Origin: Epiperipatus broadwayi
Lineage: Eukaryota; Onychophora; Udeonychophora; Euonychophora; Peripatidae
DNA: 64,000 bases
Direction of reading: 5' to 3'
Assembly (NCBI GenBank): GCA_028023455.1
Contig: JAQFVV010006221.1
Coordinates: forward strand, 10,718,825 to 10,782,824
The notes under the pieces were generated by a model that did not search any database, was not told the origin of the DNA, and saw only the letters and a program-made list of their open reading frames with translations. The translations under genes and the position numbers were made by a program. Of this stretch, positions 12,400 through 23,131 are shown piece after piece; position 1 is the first letter of the stretch, and every line of letters begins with the position of its first letter.

Positions 12400-12900
12400 G
12401 TAGATTAGCAAAGATAACATGGAGACAAACCATAAGGTTGTATTTTTATATTGGACTATTTCCATCATCTAATATGTGTGTTGAATGTCTTTAGAAAAGT
12501 TTAATTTTAGTTAAATATTCCAAATGCATTCAACTGTTAGTAATATCATAGCAAACAGGTTAGTATATGCACCAACTGTTAGTAATATCACAGCAAACAA
12601 ATGTTAATAATATCACAGCAAACAGGTTAGTATATGCACTAACTGTTAGTAATATCACAGCAAACAGGTTAGTATATGCACAACGTTTCGAGAGGTATTT
12701 TTCTCCCTTCTTCTTCAGGTGTTGCTGGCCTGACCAGTGACAGTACTAGCATGGGATTCGAACCTGGGTCCTTAGATTTTTGATTATTGAAATTTAAGGT
12801 AACGCTCTAACCAACTGAGCCATCCTGCCAAAGGCAACAGTATGTAGTAATTTCATATACTTATTTATGAGGTTCCTCCCGATAATTTGCGAGCAGCATA
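12400..12900 (-). mobile_element. Penelope-like P1 tail with tRNA-like region
   Basis: On the minus strand this matches the 3' tails at 40440-40860 and 42590-42960. The order is GGAGGAACCTCATAAATAAG, a short spacer, GGCAGGATGGCTCAGTTGG (a perfect tRNA A-box context), GGTTCGAATCCCATGCTAG (B-box context), a CACCTGAAGA box, CTCTCGAAACGTTGTGC, and a block near 12440-12480 (minus strand ATATTAGATGATGGAAATAG). No RT or endonuclease coding sequence remains here. It is a solo tail or a non-autonomous derivative. The tRNA-like part is embedded in the repeat and is not a free tRNA gene. Confidence 0.75.
12535..12682 (-). repeat. Local tandem repeat of about 42 bp
   Basis: Within the P1 tail, a unit containing ACTGTTAGTAATATCACAGC and then AAACAGGTTAGTATATGCAC is repeated head to tail about three and a half times. 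One internal unit is shortened. The two non-amplified P1 copies at 40 and 42 kb have only one such unit, so the expansion happened in this copy. Confidence 0.8.
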
Positions 12901-12989
12901 AAAAAAATCTCAATAGTAGAACAAAACAACAAATCATAAAATGAAATATGATACAAAACAAACAATTAAAAAAAAGTTTGTTTTCGAAG

Positions 12990-13204
12990 AAAGCAATTTT
13001 AAAACTGTTTTCAATTTATTTTTGCAAAATAACTAATTCCAAAGGAACAATATTTCTACACAAATTTCACAGTTATATTATAAATACATTTAAGTCATCA
13101 TATGGATAAGGTTGACAATTAGACACTGTTTTAAGATAAACAATTTTAAAACCAATTTTTCAAATTTATTGGTGCAAATCAAATAATTACAAACTAACAA
13201 TGAA
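12990..13204. repeat. Pair of diverged direct repeats
   Basis: Segments near 12993-13050 and 13142-13203 share the order ATTTTAAAAC, ...CAATTT, TTTATT, TGCAAAT and an AATAATTAC-like block. Between them lies AGGTTGACAATTAGACACTG at 13110-13131, which looks like the right terminus of a hAT element, but I could not find its partner end. Confidence 0.4.
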
Positions 13205-13880
13205 TAATAAGTATACTTTTTTATCGTAGCATTTCATTTTTTTTCATAGGGTGTATTTTTTTAAACATCAATATTTATTTTATTGAATCACTTATCGTAT
13301 TCAGATTAGATAACTCTGTCTCACATAGAAATGATGTGTAGATCAAATCAGCAATGAATAGCCGTAAAATATTAACAAATCATTGAGCATGGACTAGTTT
13401 TAATTTCAGGTCTTTTTGCTTATTTTTTAGCATGACTTAAATTATACTCTGCTTGAAGACAAGTTCACATTTTATCAAAATATTTGTTAACTGGCTTTTG
13501 TTGAGACAAAAATGGCAGAAATTTTTCAGAATTGCTATGGATTTATTTTGAAATCCATATTAAGTTTTTTTTTTTATTCATCCAATATTTTAAAAATATT
13601 TAAGTATATAATAATATGAAAACATCAAATAAAGTTATGAACATTGAGATGATCAATTAGTGATAGAATTAAAATATTTAATCTTTTATTTTTCATGTAT
13701 CATAGCATTGGCTGGGAAGCGAACCTGCTAACCCGGGACAACTGCTTGTAAGGCAGCTGTTCTGACCTCTTGATCTAAATTATTTAATTTTTCACACGTC
13801 AAAAATAAATCCATAAGCGGGTCACATAAAATCACATTGTGGATCACATATAACTCAGGGGCTGCAATTTGGACAGCCTT
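13205..13880 (-). pseudogene. Second hAT remnant with one terminus, split by a SINE
   Basis: The minus strand starts near 13878 with CAAGGCTGTCCAAATTGCAG, resembling hAT MITE ends. Further on, near 13310-13350 on the same strand, comes a short frame reading FLCETELSNLNTISDS, similar to the dimerisation motif of hAT transposases. The region between is interrupted by the SINE at 13675-13788. There are many stops. The other terminus was not found. The terminal match and the protein match are each modest; together they support a decayed hAT element. Confidence 0.45.
13675..13788 (-). mobile_element. tRNA-derived SINE (minus strand)
   Basis: The minus strand shows an A-box-like 'CAAGAGGTCAGAACAGC', 'GTTAGCAGGTTCGCTTCCC' as B box, and the family tail 'CAATGCTATGATACATGAAA' with poly-A. 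It is the same family as at 7.6, 14.4 and 43.7 kb. Short direct repeats TATTTAAT (13675-13682 and 13781-13788) may be its target duplication, but in AT-rich DNA an 8-base match is weak evidence. Confidence 0.65.
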
Positions 13881-14118
13881 GATGTAAAGGACAAAAACCA
13901 TCATTAAGTTTGAAAAAGAGTTATATATTTGCAAATTAAATTATAACAAAATATAATGAATAAATAATGTATAATGAATAAAATATTTGAGACGGTATAA
14001 TGATCTGGTTCAAATTACAAATCAGATTTAGTTAAAATGCATCTTGGGAATGGTAGTCATATGATTTATTACTTTATTAATTTACTGAAACTGTGTAATA
14101 TTTAAAAGATTTTTAAAA

Positions 14119-14136
14119 TATATATATATATATAGT
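14119..14136. repeat. TA microsatellite
   Basis: A short (AT)n tract, followed by a TGTG-rich patch at 14150-14164. Confidence 0.8.
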
Positions 14137-14343
14137 GACAATTCGGCATGCATGTGTGTGTATATCTAGTTTTAAAAAAAATAAATAAATAGTAAGAAAA
14201 AAATTCTAATAAAGGTAAGATCAAAAAATTTGTGAAATAAAAATTATATTTTGCTTAGATTTAAATTATATATTTGTTTAAATAATGTATCAAATAATTT
14301 TAACTAAAAAAAGAAGTTAATTGTTGTTCTGAATATTTCTTAA

Positions 14344-14482
14344 ACAATTTTTTTTTTTTTTTCATATGTCATAGCATCGGCCGGGACGCGAACCCACAAC
14401 CGTCTGCAACCAACTACCTGCTTGCATGGCGGCTGCGATACCTCTCGGCTAACAACGCATTTTTTAGTGAACAAACAATTTT
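14344..14482 (-). mobile_element. tRNA-derived SINE (minus strand), best preserved boxes
   Basis: Read on the minus strand: TAGCCGAGAGGT (14440-14451) fits the pol III A-box consensus, and GGTTCGCGTCC (around 14383-14394) fits the B box. The element continues as CGGCCGATGCTATGACATATG and ends in a run of 15 A residues. A class II tRNA (Leu/Ser-like, long variable arm) is a plausible ancestor because of the box spacing. AAACAATTTT occurs on both sides (14344-14353 and 14473-14482), possibly a target duplication, though about a dozen bases separate the head from the right copy. Confidence 0.8.
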
Positions 14483-14489
14483 AAACAGA

Positions 14490-15885
14490 TAAAAACAGAC
14501 AAATGAACTAATTAAGAAGTTGTTTGATCAGCATAAATAGGATTTTTTTTAGAAAAGAAAGATGCGTATCAAAAGAATTGATAAAAGATCAGGACAAATT
14601 TAAGCAAATGGCTTTATTGCTCATCAGTTCATAAAAAATTGATTCCTTGAAGTGACAGATCTGGTCACATCTAAAGATCTTAATCTTCAGGAAATGCTAC
14701 TCCACCACTGCACCAAATAATGTAAGGCAATTAATCAAATTAATTGCAATGTTAAAAGTTCAAAGAGAATTTTAAAAATTCAGTGAGTTGCTCAATTAAT
14801 TCAAGAGCTGTGTTTCCAGGTTACATAGAGGACAATGAGATAAGCCATTCTAAACTTTGAATGGATTGATATATGAATGCTGTGATCATCAAAACAACTG
14901 ATGACTTCAATCAGTTTAATGAATATTATTTTTGTAGTGTGATTTTTAATACACCACACTCATATATTGAACAATGATAAAAACATGTGTTAGAGAATAT
15001 GCTCTGGGCTAACTGATGAGTGGTGTGGTTCACCTTGAAATGTGCATCTTGGGAATCATTCATATTTTTCATGTCTTTGGCCATATGTTTATGACCATCC
15101 ACAAGCTGTTAAAAGTGATGTAGTGAAAATTACGCTACAGAAATAGTATTCATTAAGTGATTAATCTCTAGTCTAATGTATGAGTAATATAAATTATAGA
15201 ATCAATTGCTTGTGCAATTTTGGAAAGATATCTATGCTGAATATTAATCTGGACATATTGGGTGACATCTTGAATCTTCGTTATTTTATTAATTAAAGTG
15301 TTAAATTGCATAGAAAATGCTATACATAACTGAAGACAAATAAATAGTGAACTCTAAGAAAATGTACAATGTTGGACAGATCTTGTTAATACGGCATTAA
15401 CATTTATTTGATTCAAGTAAATTTGTCTTAAATAATGTTTATAACTTGAATTTCATTTAAATCTGCCAATTCAAATACTTAAAGAGAATTTTCAATTTAC
15501 AATAATTGTTACAATTTTAATGTTTTCTTATCGCAAATATTACCATGTTATGTCCATTCTTGAAACTGGCATTTGTTTATCATCAGTCTGATTCAATAAT
15601 ATTTAAAAAAAACTTTATTTTATTGTTCTTTTTAAAAACCATTTCAATCCACGTTTATATACATTGGATAAAACATTTTACAAATACACTTTTCAAAAAA
15701 GAATTACCTATTTTAAGAAATTTTGAAATATTATTGCTTTAAATTATTAAATAAACAAAATAACCATTAAAAGAAATATATATATAACAAATCCTTTAAT
15801 GTCATATATATTTAGAATTATTTAGTTAGTTTGAAATATGATGATTGTTAACATCATTATTTATACTAAATATAACAATTATATT
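14490..15885. other. AT-rich spacer
   Basis: I found no gene. The region 14590-15060 is less AT-rich and lacks obvious repeats, but no frame longer than about 60 codons looks coding. The plus-strand frame at 15545-15742 is low complexity. Confidence 0.5.
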
Positions 15886-15887
15886 TT

Positions 15888-16864
15888 ATTAATAAAGTTG
15901 GTACTGTTCTATTAGCCAATGTCAGCCACTTGATGGTGTTGTTGCTATGCAAAAACACACAAATATAACATTACTGATCCCACCCCATTATTTGTGAAAT
16001 AATAATTATATGGGTTAACATAATTCATTTATTTCCTTAATAAATTACTGTAATTTATAACAATTTTAGGTTAACATATGTTATTGCAAATATTATATTA
16101 TAATATAATTCCCCATGTATGTCAGTGCTGCAAAACCCATCACACACACACAAACTTTACAAAGTCTACTATCATTGCTTGAGAGATAACTAACTAAGAA
16201 ATGATAATGTTTTAATTACTGAACTGTATTTTACTTTTTCTTTGTCATTTTTGAAAAGGAAAATTAATATTTATTTATTGTTTACAATAGCTACATTTGA
16301 AAGAATATGTGACTAAGATATGGATATTAATGGTATACCTATTAATAATAATTAATAATTTCCAACTCTATTAGTTATTGTTTTTTTTTTGAAGACTAAT
16401 AAATGTATTCTTTTTACAATTTCTTTTTGTCTCTATATAACTACGAGAAATTTTACAGTTCAATATTTTAATTCTTGTAGGTGGTCTCACAAACCTTGAC
16501 TTTTTTCAGGAAAACTGAAATTGTGGTTTCCCATAACCTGTTTTAATTATTTATACTTTACATGTTGGGTTTGGAAGTGATGTAATGGGCTTATAATTAT
16601 TACTTTTTAATAGTGTGTTAGTTAAGTTGTACCATAATGACTTTTGAATGCAGATTGCAATAATTCTGCAACTTTAAATCCACCCACCCTGAAATGGTAA
16701 GGTAGCAAAATGTTAACATTGGTAAAAGATAGGATTGTGTGCACTCACACAAACTGTGCAAGACAAAGCAAGCTGTTAATTACAATAGAAAAAAGCTGTG
16801 TCTATTTGGCTGAGTTTTGTGTGGCCAACACTAGCTAATAGAATAGTACCATAAAGTTTATTTC
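15888..16864. mobile_element. Possible inverted-repeat element, about 0.97 kb
   Basis: The segment 15890-15935 (AAAGTTGGTACTGTTCTATT, then AGCCAATGTCAGCCAC) has an inverted counterpart at 16818-16862, whose minus strand reads AAACTTTATGGTACTATTCT and then AGCTAGTGTTGGCCAC. The arms are about 45 bp with several mismatches. The interior has no transposase frame. No clean target duplication is visible in the AT-rich flanks, so the class cannot be assigned. Confidence 0.5.
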
Positions 16865-16904
16865 TAGTGACAGTTCATTCATCCTAAAGAAATGGTGGTA
16901 TTTT

Positions 16905-17296
16905 ATTAAAACATCATGTGATCATCATTTAATATGCTTACACAGACTTAATAATGGTGGCAAACTCTCCATATAATAGTGCCATCAAGTTCAAATTTTT
17001 GTAATCAATGGATGCAAGAAGATTTATGCATAAAATTCCTATTTAGTGCCTACTCTTCCAATCTCTTCAGACTAGACTCTAGCTTGTGTCTTTCATCGTC
17101 CTAAGATCTAGGTACATTGCTTTCAAATCCAAGCCTTCTCACTGATGAAAGCCACAGGCTAGAAGTTAGTCTGGGGATATTGGATGAGTAATCAATACAT
17201 AGGGATTTTATGCACAAATTTTCTTGCATCCATTCATTACAAAGGCCTGCTCTTGGAGGCACTACTGTATGAAGGGTTTGCTACTGTTATTTTATG
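16905..17296. mobile_element. Family A palindromic element
   Basis: It begins with CATCATGTGATCATCATTT and has two inverted halves: GGCAAACTCTCCATATAATA on the left and GGCACTACTGTATGAAGGGT on the right. The plus strand carries CTGATGA (17142-17148), 13 nt, GAAG (17162-17165), then GTC at 17169-17171 and TGGGGA. Directly before the core, CTTCTCA can pair with TGGGGA as stem I. Stem II is AGCC-ACA-GGCT. The A15.1 equivalent is G in this copy, which should weaken any activity. Short flanking TATTTTAT matches may be a target duplication. Confidence 0.7.
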
Positions 17297-17946
17297 AAAT
17301 TGTATAATATATTAAAGTCATGCTTGTATGAAAGAGAATAAACAATACCATTTGAAATGGTGGCAGTGTGTCTTCCTAGATATTATTTTTATAATATTGT
17401 ATGACTAAAAATTATCATGGATATGTAGGGCAAAGCAAACACCTATCACATGCATAAATATTTGTTATGTAATTGTGGTAATCTAGTCAGATAACTAACA
17501 CACCCTCCTCTTTGATTTCAATTCAGTTATTGGAATCATTGTTGTTGGTGGTATTTTTGCTGTTTGCACTTCAGACAATTATCATCATCACCATTATTAC
17601 TAACACCAGTTAAACATAGTTATACATTTTAAACCTTTATCAATAAACTGTGTTATCTGGTGCAATAGTAAAAGGACAGATTTTGGAGTCCAGTTCTTCC
17701 TCTTCTGGAGTTCAAAGTTTTATAAATTTTTGAGAAATAAACATTTTGATTTTTTTTAATAATTGTATTATGTTGCTTATAAAATAATACAACATGCTAT
17801 AGTTATGTTATTGATTTATTTTATCATCATCATTATTAGATATTACTTCACATATCACTTCATCCAATATAACACACAAACAATTCTAAGGCAGTATGTA
17901 ATTTGCTTGTTCTGAATGTTGTTTATATATGCTTGTTCTGAATGTT

Positions 17947-17948
<2 letters not shown>
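17297..17948. other. Spacer
   Basis: No gene or defined repeat is recognised. A 25-base segment (GCTTGTTCTGAATGTTGTTT and flank) is duplicated directly before the TA tract at 17905-17955. Confidence 0.5.

Positions 17949-17949
<1 letters not shown>

Positions 17950-17985
<36 letters not shown>
17950..17985. repeat. TA microsatellite
   Basis: About 18 TA units run uninterrupted directly before palindrome C. Confidence 0.9.
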
Positions 17986-17989
<4 letters not shown>

Positions 17990-18322
17990 GAGGAATTTAA
18001 ACTCAGGATTTTTAGTCTATTCATCCTCTACTCCATTTGAAGCAAATGTTACACATGATCACACTCATGTGAAAAAGATACATAATTCCCATTATACATA
18101 TTTTGTGCATAACTGACACATAAGTTGGGCCAGATCATAATCTTCCACACATGTATACACAGCATTGATTGTATATATGTGTGGAAGACTATGATCTGGT
18201 CCAATTGATGAGTGCTGATCCTGCATAAATATATATATTGAGGATTGTGTATTTTTTGCATGTGTGTGGTCATGTGTATCGGTTGCTTGAGATAGATTGA
18301 AAAATCCTAAGTTTAAATTCCT
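17990..18322. mobile_element. Palindromic repeat family C, 333 bp
   Basis: The left arm starts AGGAATTTAAACTCAGGATT and the right arm ends AATCCTAAGTTTAAATTCCT. The two arms are imperfect reverse complements over their whole length, with the turn near 18150-18175 (CACACATGTATA / TATATATGTGTG). Such a snap-back structure suggests a fold-back MITE or an inverted dimer of a shorter repeat. No protein is encoded: the minus-strand frames here exist only because of the repeat. The single-arm copy at 5144-5302 shows that the arm also occurs alone. Confidence 0.8.
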
Positions 18323-18329
18323 ATAAATA

Positions 18330-19025
18330 CATAAATAAATAAACATTATTCTGAAATGGGCATTAATTTAATGAAGTCTTTTGTTATTGATGTTGATGCA
18401 TTGGTTGAATACCAGACTGTAGAAGTTAAAGTCTATGGATTACATTCAGTTTTGTTATTTCTGACCTTTGAACTTTTTACTAATACAAATCAAACCTTGT
18501 TAACGTGAAATGATTTAACATGAAGAGTACTCATATACCCATATACACACAAAAAAGGTTGCAATCTGTCTTAATCTAGAAATTCTATTTTGGCATGTGA
18601 TTAACTTGAGATTTATTAAGCAAGAAACAAAACTGAAAGTCCTTAGGATTTTGCATCATTGAAATTTATTATAAACCATAGTTTAATTGAAACGGAAATA
18701 ACTACATCCCACAATTGTAAATCATCAAAAGCCATAAAAAGACAGAATGATACCAATCTATTTTTTTCTATTGTTTTAATTTACATGCAGACTAAATAAT
18801 CTAAAATCACCATAAATATATTCAGAGGATGAAGAATGAGTCTTGCTTTTAACAACATCTGAATATTAAATGAAATTTGGTAGAATAGACTAAAAAGCTA
18901 ACTTATAATTATATATTTGCTATTTCAATAATATAATATTAATTGTTAAATGCTTTTAGAAAAATCCAAACTGTATTTATACTTTATAAATACATTGTAC
19001 TGTAATAGCACATATAATAGTTTAT
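18330..19025. other. AT-rich spacer
   Basis: Nothing recognisable. Confidence 0.5.
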
Positions 19026-19029
19026 AACA

Positions 19030-19345
19030 TGCCCTTTCAAGTAATATTATTCTCCTCCCTTCTTTAGATGCTGCAGGCCTGACAAATAATATTGGTGATC
19101 CAATCTATAACCTTTAGATTAGTGAATATTAAATTTATGGCAATACTTTAACCAAGTAGGCTATTCTGTCAAAGGAAAATATTTGTTGAAATTATGTGAA
19201 ATTCTTTTGTTCTTTCCACTTTGGGTGGTTTCCAAACATTATGAATTATTATACTACGTTGGCTCATGAGATTGTTTGTCATTATAATATGAGCAGCTTC
19301 TTTAAACTTTCCTTTCTATGTTTTTGCCAACAATCCCATAATTCA
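19030..19345 (-). mobile_element. Penelope-like P1 3' end, minus-strand copy
   Basis: On the minus strand, 19340-19190 reads like the decayed end of a Penelope-like polyprotein (a 'KESLKK'-like stretch, then 'VVIIHNVWKPPK', which resembles the C-terminal 'NVWKP' region). The P1 tail follows: a GACAGAATAGCCTACTTGG A-box derivative, a degraded B box near 19095-19110 and the 'CTAAAGAAGGGAGGAGAATA' block. All parts are heavily mutated. It stands back to back with a plus-strand P1 tail. Confidence 0.6.
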
Positions 19346-19367
19346 ATCTAGTGTGATAATTCATAGA

Positions 19368-19640
19368 TATGTATATGAAATTTTTACTGGCTCTTGTCTT
19401 TAATGGAATAACCTAGTTGGTTAGAATGTATTACCTATTTATGAATCTAAAGGTCCAGATTCAATTTCCATTTCTAATACCATCATTGATCAAGTCAGAA
19501 AGAGATAAGAATACTACCCAAAGCATTATGTTATACAATAATATTGTGCTATTACTAAGTTGAATGTATTTGGAAAGTAATTTTCTAAAAACTATTAACA
19601 ATAAATATTAACTGGTGGAAATAGTACTACAATACCAACA
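19368..19640 (+). mobile_element. Penelope-like P1 tail, plus-strand copy
   Basis: It has the order ATGAAATTTTTACTGGCTCT, AATAACCTAGTTGGTTAGAA (A-box region), GGTCCAGATTCAATTTCCAT (B-box region), the 'AGAATAC' block, GTGCTATTACTAA, and AACTGGTGGAAATAGTAC. These match the tail at 42660-42930. Together with the minus-strand copy directly to the left it forms a head-to-head inverted pair of P1 ends, an arrangement known for Penelope-like insertions. Confidence 0.65.
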
Positions 19641-22540
19641 TCATAAACAGATCAATTTTTAAAAAATTCAAAAGATGGCAGGAAAATCGAATATGCAGTT
19701 CTTCAAAGTATCTCAAGCTTTGTGACATTGGGTATCCTTTATATATTTCATGATCTCAAACTTCACAAGATTACTTCATGAAAATATTACAATGGTCGAA
19801 AAAATATTACAATGATTTAAAAACTTGATTTTTTGGAAAGCTTATGATTATATTTGTATAATTATTAGAAAACAAAAATAAATATTATTACATATTTATT
19901 TTTTACAGAAATGTTTTATTTTTAAATATAAAAGAATATATTCTTCTGAATATTGTTACTAGAAAGATTACAGTTGTGGGAAATACAGCTGTCTAGAAAT
20001 GAAATCATGCAGCAGATTGCTATATTTAGCAATATTGTTAAAATTACAAAAAAAATTTAAACTTTTAAAGCATAAGGATTGATAGATTTTGTAGTCATTA
20101 TAAATAATTCATTCAGATTTTTAAAACAAACATCAACAAAAAATATTTTGTTCATTTTGCAAATTGAATCGACTCTACCTGAAATTTGATGATGTGACAG
20201 CATTTTGTTTTAATTAAAATCTAATTTTTAAAATAATTCTAAAAATCAAATGTGATTTTTTAAAATTTATTTAATTTCTAAACAAAAATATCTATTGAAT
20301 GAGATCAAATTTATTATATTCTGATAAATAATAATTATTTAATATCAAAATGGAAGTTGAAAGTTTTAATCTAGTGAGAACAAAGAAATCTGTCAGAATA
20401 CTAGCAGAATGCAGGAGAGTTAAGATTAGTAAACAGATTGCAATAATAATACTTAATGTTTTCATCATCAAAAATTTTGCTTGGTCAAGTGAGATAAAGC
20501 TCTAAACTTTTGATTGGTTAATTACAGAATCAGCCATAAAAATATATTCATCTTTTAATATTATATTCATTTTAGTTTCATTTGTAAAAAGCAAATTAAT
20601 AATTTGTCAGAATATGAAAGTGAACGAAAGTTTTTTCAAAAATAAATTTATAATTATAATTATAAAAATATTTTATAGAAGAGAACCTAAAAAGAATATT
20701 TGTAACCTATTAAAAATGTTGTGTACATCATTGATTTTTTTTGTCAATTTACATTTATGTAAAAGTAAATAATTTTTACTAAAATCTTACCTATTTTTCT
20801 AAAATAATTTTATTTTCAGCATACTTTATCAAAATAATTTATAATATGTAAAAAAAATACTCTAAAACATTCATTTTCATTTTCAAAATCAAAACAAAGA
20901 AGTTGGAGACATGAAAATTGTTGACAAGCACTCTCTTTTGTTCAATATAAGTAACAACCAATCAGCGCCTAGGAAATACCACCTTCTCTCATTGTTAAAA
21001 CTTTAAATTTAAATATTATTGATTTTTTACTTGTAAAATAATGGTAGAGAGGGCCGCTTCATATGGTACTTTTTAAGCTTTAAAATGAGCATAAATTCAC
21101 TATGATAATGTAAAACTTGGCAGTTTTAGAGTAACTTGAAGCCGTGACTGACTATAGTTGGTGAGCTCTGTTAAAAGGTTAAACTTCAATAAGTCTTACG
21201 AGCAATTGACCATATTATTTAGATTGTTTTTTTTACATTGATAGCCGTTTATAATTGAATATGGAAAAAAAGAAAGAATATAATAATTAGTAATAAGTTG
21301 TAGGATATTATTTCCTCAAATATGACATGCTGATATTTTAGTGTATTTGACATTTTATAATCCTGTTCTTTAATTTTTTTATACAAATTTTTTTTTAAAG
21401 ATTTCAACTTTGTTTTATATTTTCTGAAATGTATCCTTCCAATAAAAGGCATCATTATTAGATGACTTTAGAGTTGGCTTTAAAATAACTTTCACAATGT
21501 AAATAAAACTTATATTTTCCATAAAATCCATGCACAAATTCATTATAAAATATTTTTTAATTATGTTAAAATTCATTCATTGTAGAAGCCGAATACAAAT
21601 AAAATTGTGCTTTTCAAATATCATCAGATTCCCTAATTTAGGGAGTTAAATCTCTCTGAAAGTAGGCTTATTTAGAAGAGTAGCTTCTTAGCTATCTTTT
21701 CAGATACAAAGGATCACAAGTAAAAATAATTACAATTTTCTTAAAAACACTATGAAAATTAAATGGCAGCCATAGAAATTATTAAAGATTTCCATAGAGA
21801 TTTTAATTTTTTAAAAAAATATTGTTTAATCAATTTTGCTGACTGAATGAAAGGGTCTATTTGTTGGGAGAGTCCCTAGGGACTTAAACTCCCAGCTCTA
21901 AAGAAAACAGGTGCTGGAATGGGGGTGCTGTGAGTATTGTTTCCAATGCTGTCTCACTTGTTAAAAAAATAACATTTTTCATGATGATTTAAGTGCTTAT
22001 GTTATAAATCAGAGATTTTATTTAACAAAGGAAAACCTTACTTAATGCAGCTGAAACTAAGGTGATTTACTTCAAAAGGCTCACTTTACCAAATTTTACT
22101 AACAGTGAATAGTTCAAATGCTTTATTCAGATCGTTATTTAGTTTTATTTACCAATACTAAATTGGAGATTCTATATTATACCTGTAATATGCTAATCAT
22201 ATTTGAATTCTACACTTTACTAATCATTCTTAATTGTAACTTGGGAATATTTACAATACTTGATTATCTCATGGATTAAAGCAACTGTATTTTGTGAACA
22301 AAATAAAATCTGACATTTTGATCTCTACAACACACTATATATATACATATATAACAATGGCTGCCTGGTAGAACTATGAATCAATGGATATGTAGCACAT
22401 AATAAAAACATGTAATTACTAAGATACATATTAAGGCTCTTGGTTCAAAAAGTCAACAACCACTTTCTAAAACTGAGCAGTGATAAATATGTAAAACATA
22501 ATGCAAGCATGAAATTACTATGGTCTTTGAATTGAGAAAG
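19641..22540. other. AT-rich spacer
   Basis: No recognisable gene. GC-richer patches at 20950-21000 and 21840-21960 carry no identifiable frame. The minus-strand frame 21249-21455 is Lys/Ile/Phe-rich and looks random. Confidence 0.5.
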
Positions 22541-22557
22541 AAAACGGAAGACCATGT

Positions 22558-22974
22558 GTGAGCTATTGGAAATCTAGAGATAGCCACAGTGAAATTATTG
22601 GGTCATTCAGCCTACCCCTGGTTTACTCATCTTTGCTGCCTGAAGATGGGAGTCTTGTAGTAGGGAGGATCCCCATGCCCTCCAGCAACCAGGGCTGGGG
22701 AGGGACAGTACTGGGATCATTACTGATGAAGACTTTTTCTATCGGCAATGAAGATGACATTGGCCATGACAGTTTGAAGTGTTATAGTACAATATGTAAA
22801 TCAACAATTACTTTGGATCGCAAGTTCACATGTTGCTGCTCCCTGGGGGGAGGTGAAGGGCTAAGTGGTCCCTGGACCTATCTTCCAGGATTTTTGAGGT
22901 GGCCACTGGGATGTGGATATAAGGGAATCAGTGCTGATGCTGGCTTATTCTCTCCCTCTGGGGAGTGGAGATGA
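22558..22974 (+). other. GC-rich island with a 138-codon open frame, unidentified
   Basis: This 0.42-kb block is clearly richer in G and C than its surroundings and contains one uninterrupted plus-strand frame of 138 codons, with Gly, Ser, Pro and Cys more frequent than elsewhere (for example CCCSLGGGEG). I recognise no domain. The frame starts at a non-ATG codon. It could be an exon, part of a mobile element, or an untranslated GC-rich repeat. The minus strand does not give a better reading. It ends about 160 bp before the LTR element and is not part of it. Confidence 0.25.
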
Positions 22975-23131
22975 TGTCATCCAGGGCAGTTTTAATCTCC
23001 CTGTTTTCATAGATGAATCAACATACAACCTAGCAAAATCATAAGTTAAACTCTGTATAACACACAATATAAGATGTAAATTCAAAGATTTAAACCAAGT
23101 CAATAAAGCTTTCATGAGAATATATATATAT

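Larger units (their letters stand above)
11110..12400 (-). pseudogene. hAT transposase remnant interrupted by two insertions
   Basis: On the minus strand around 11230-11300 a frame reads CEAAFSTLMFIKSKVWSTL and then hits stops. This matches the C-terminal dimerisation region of hAT transposases (CE..FS......KSK.R..L). Further upstream on the same strand, near 11700-11830, a frame with 'FDELKLAGKFETVALFYQTVTRH' is compatible with preceding transposase sequence, but this part is weaker. The reading is broken by stops and by two later insertions: a family A piece (11403-11626) and a small hAT MITE (11977-12243). It is a fossil; no inverted termini were identified for it. Confidence 0.6.

Noticed and set aside
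12685-12718. A functional hammerhead in the P1 tail (CTGAAGA ... CTCTCGAAACG)
   Set aside because: Stem II (GGGAG/CTCTC) is separated from the core by extra bases, no allowed NUH cleavage site gives a paired stem I, and the other P1 copies have lost the boxes. Kept only as part of the two-box observation.
14383-14451. A genuine tRNA gene on the minus strand
   Set aside because: A and B boxes are good, but the cloverleaf is incomplete and a poly-A tail and dispersed relatives show it is a SINE.
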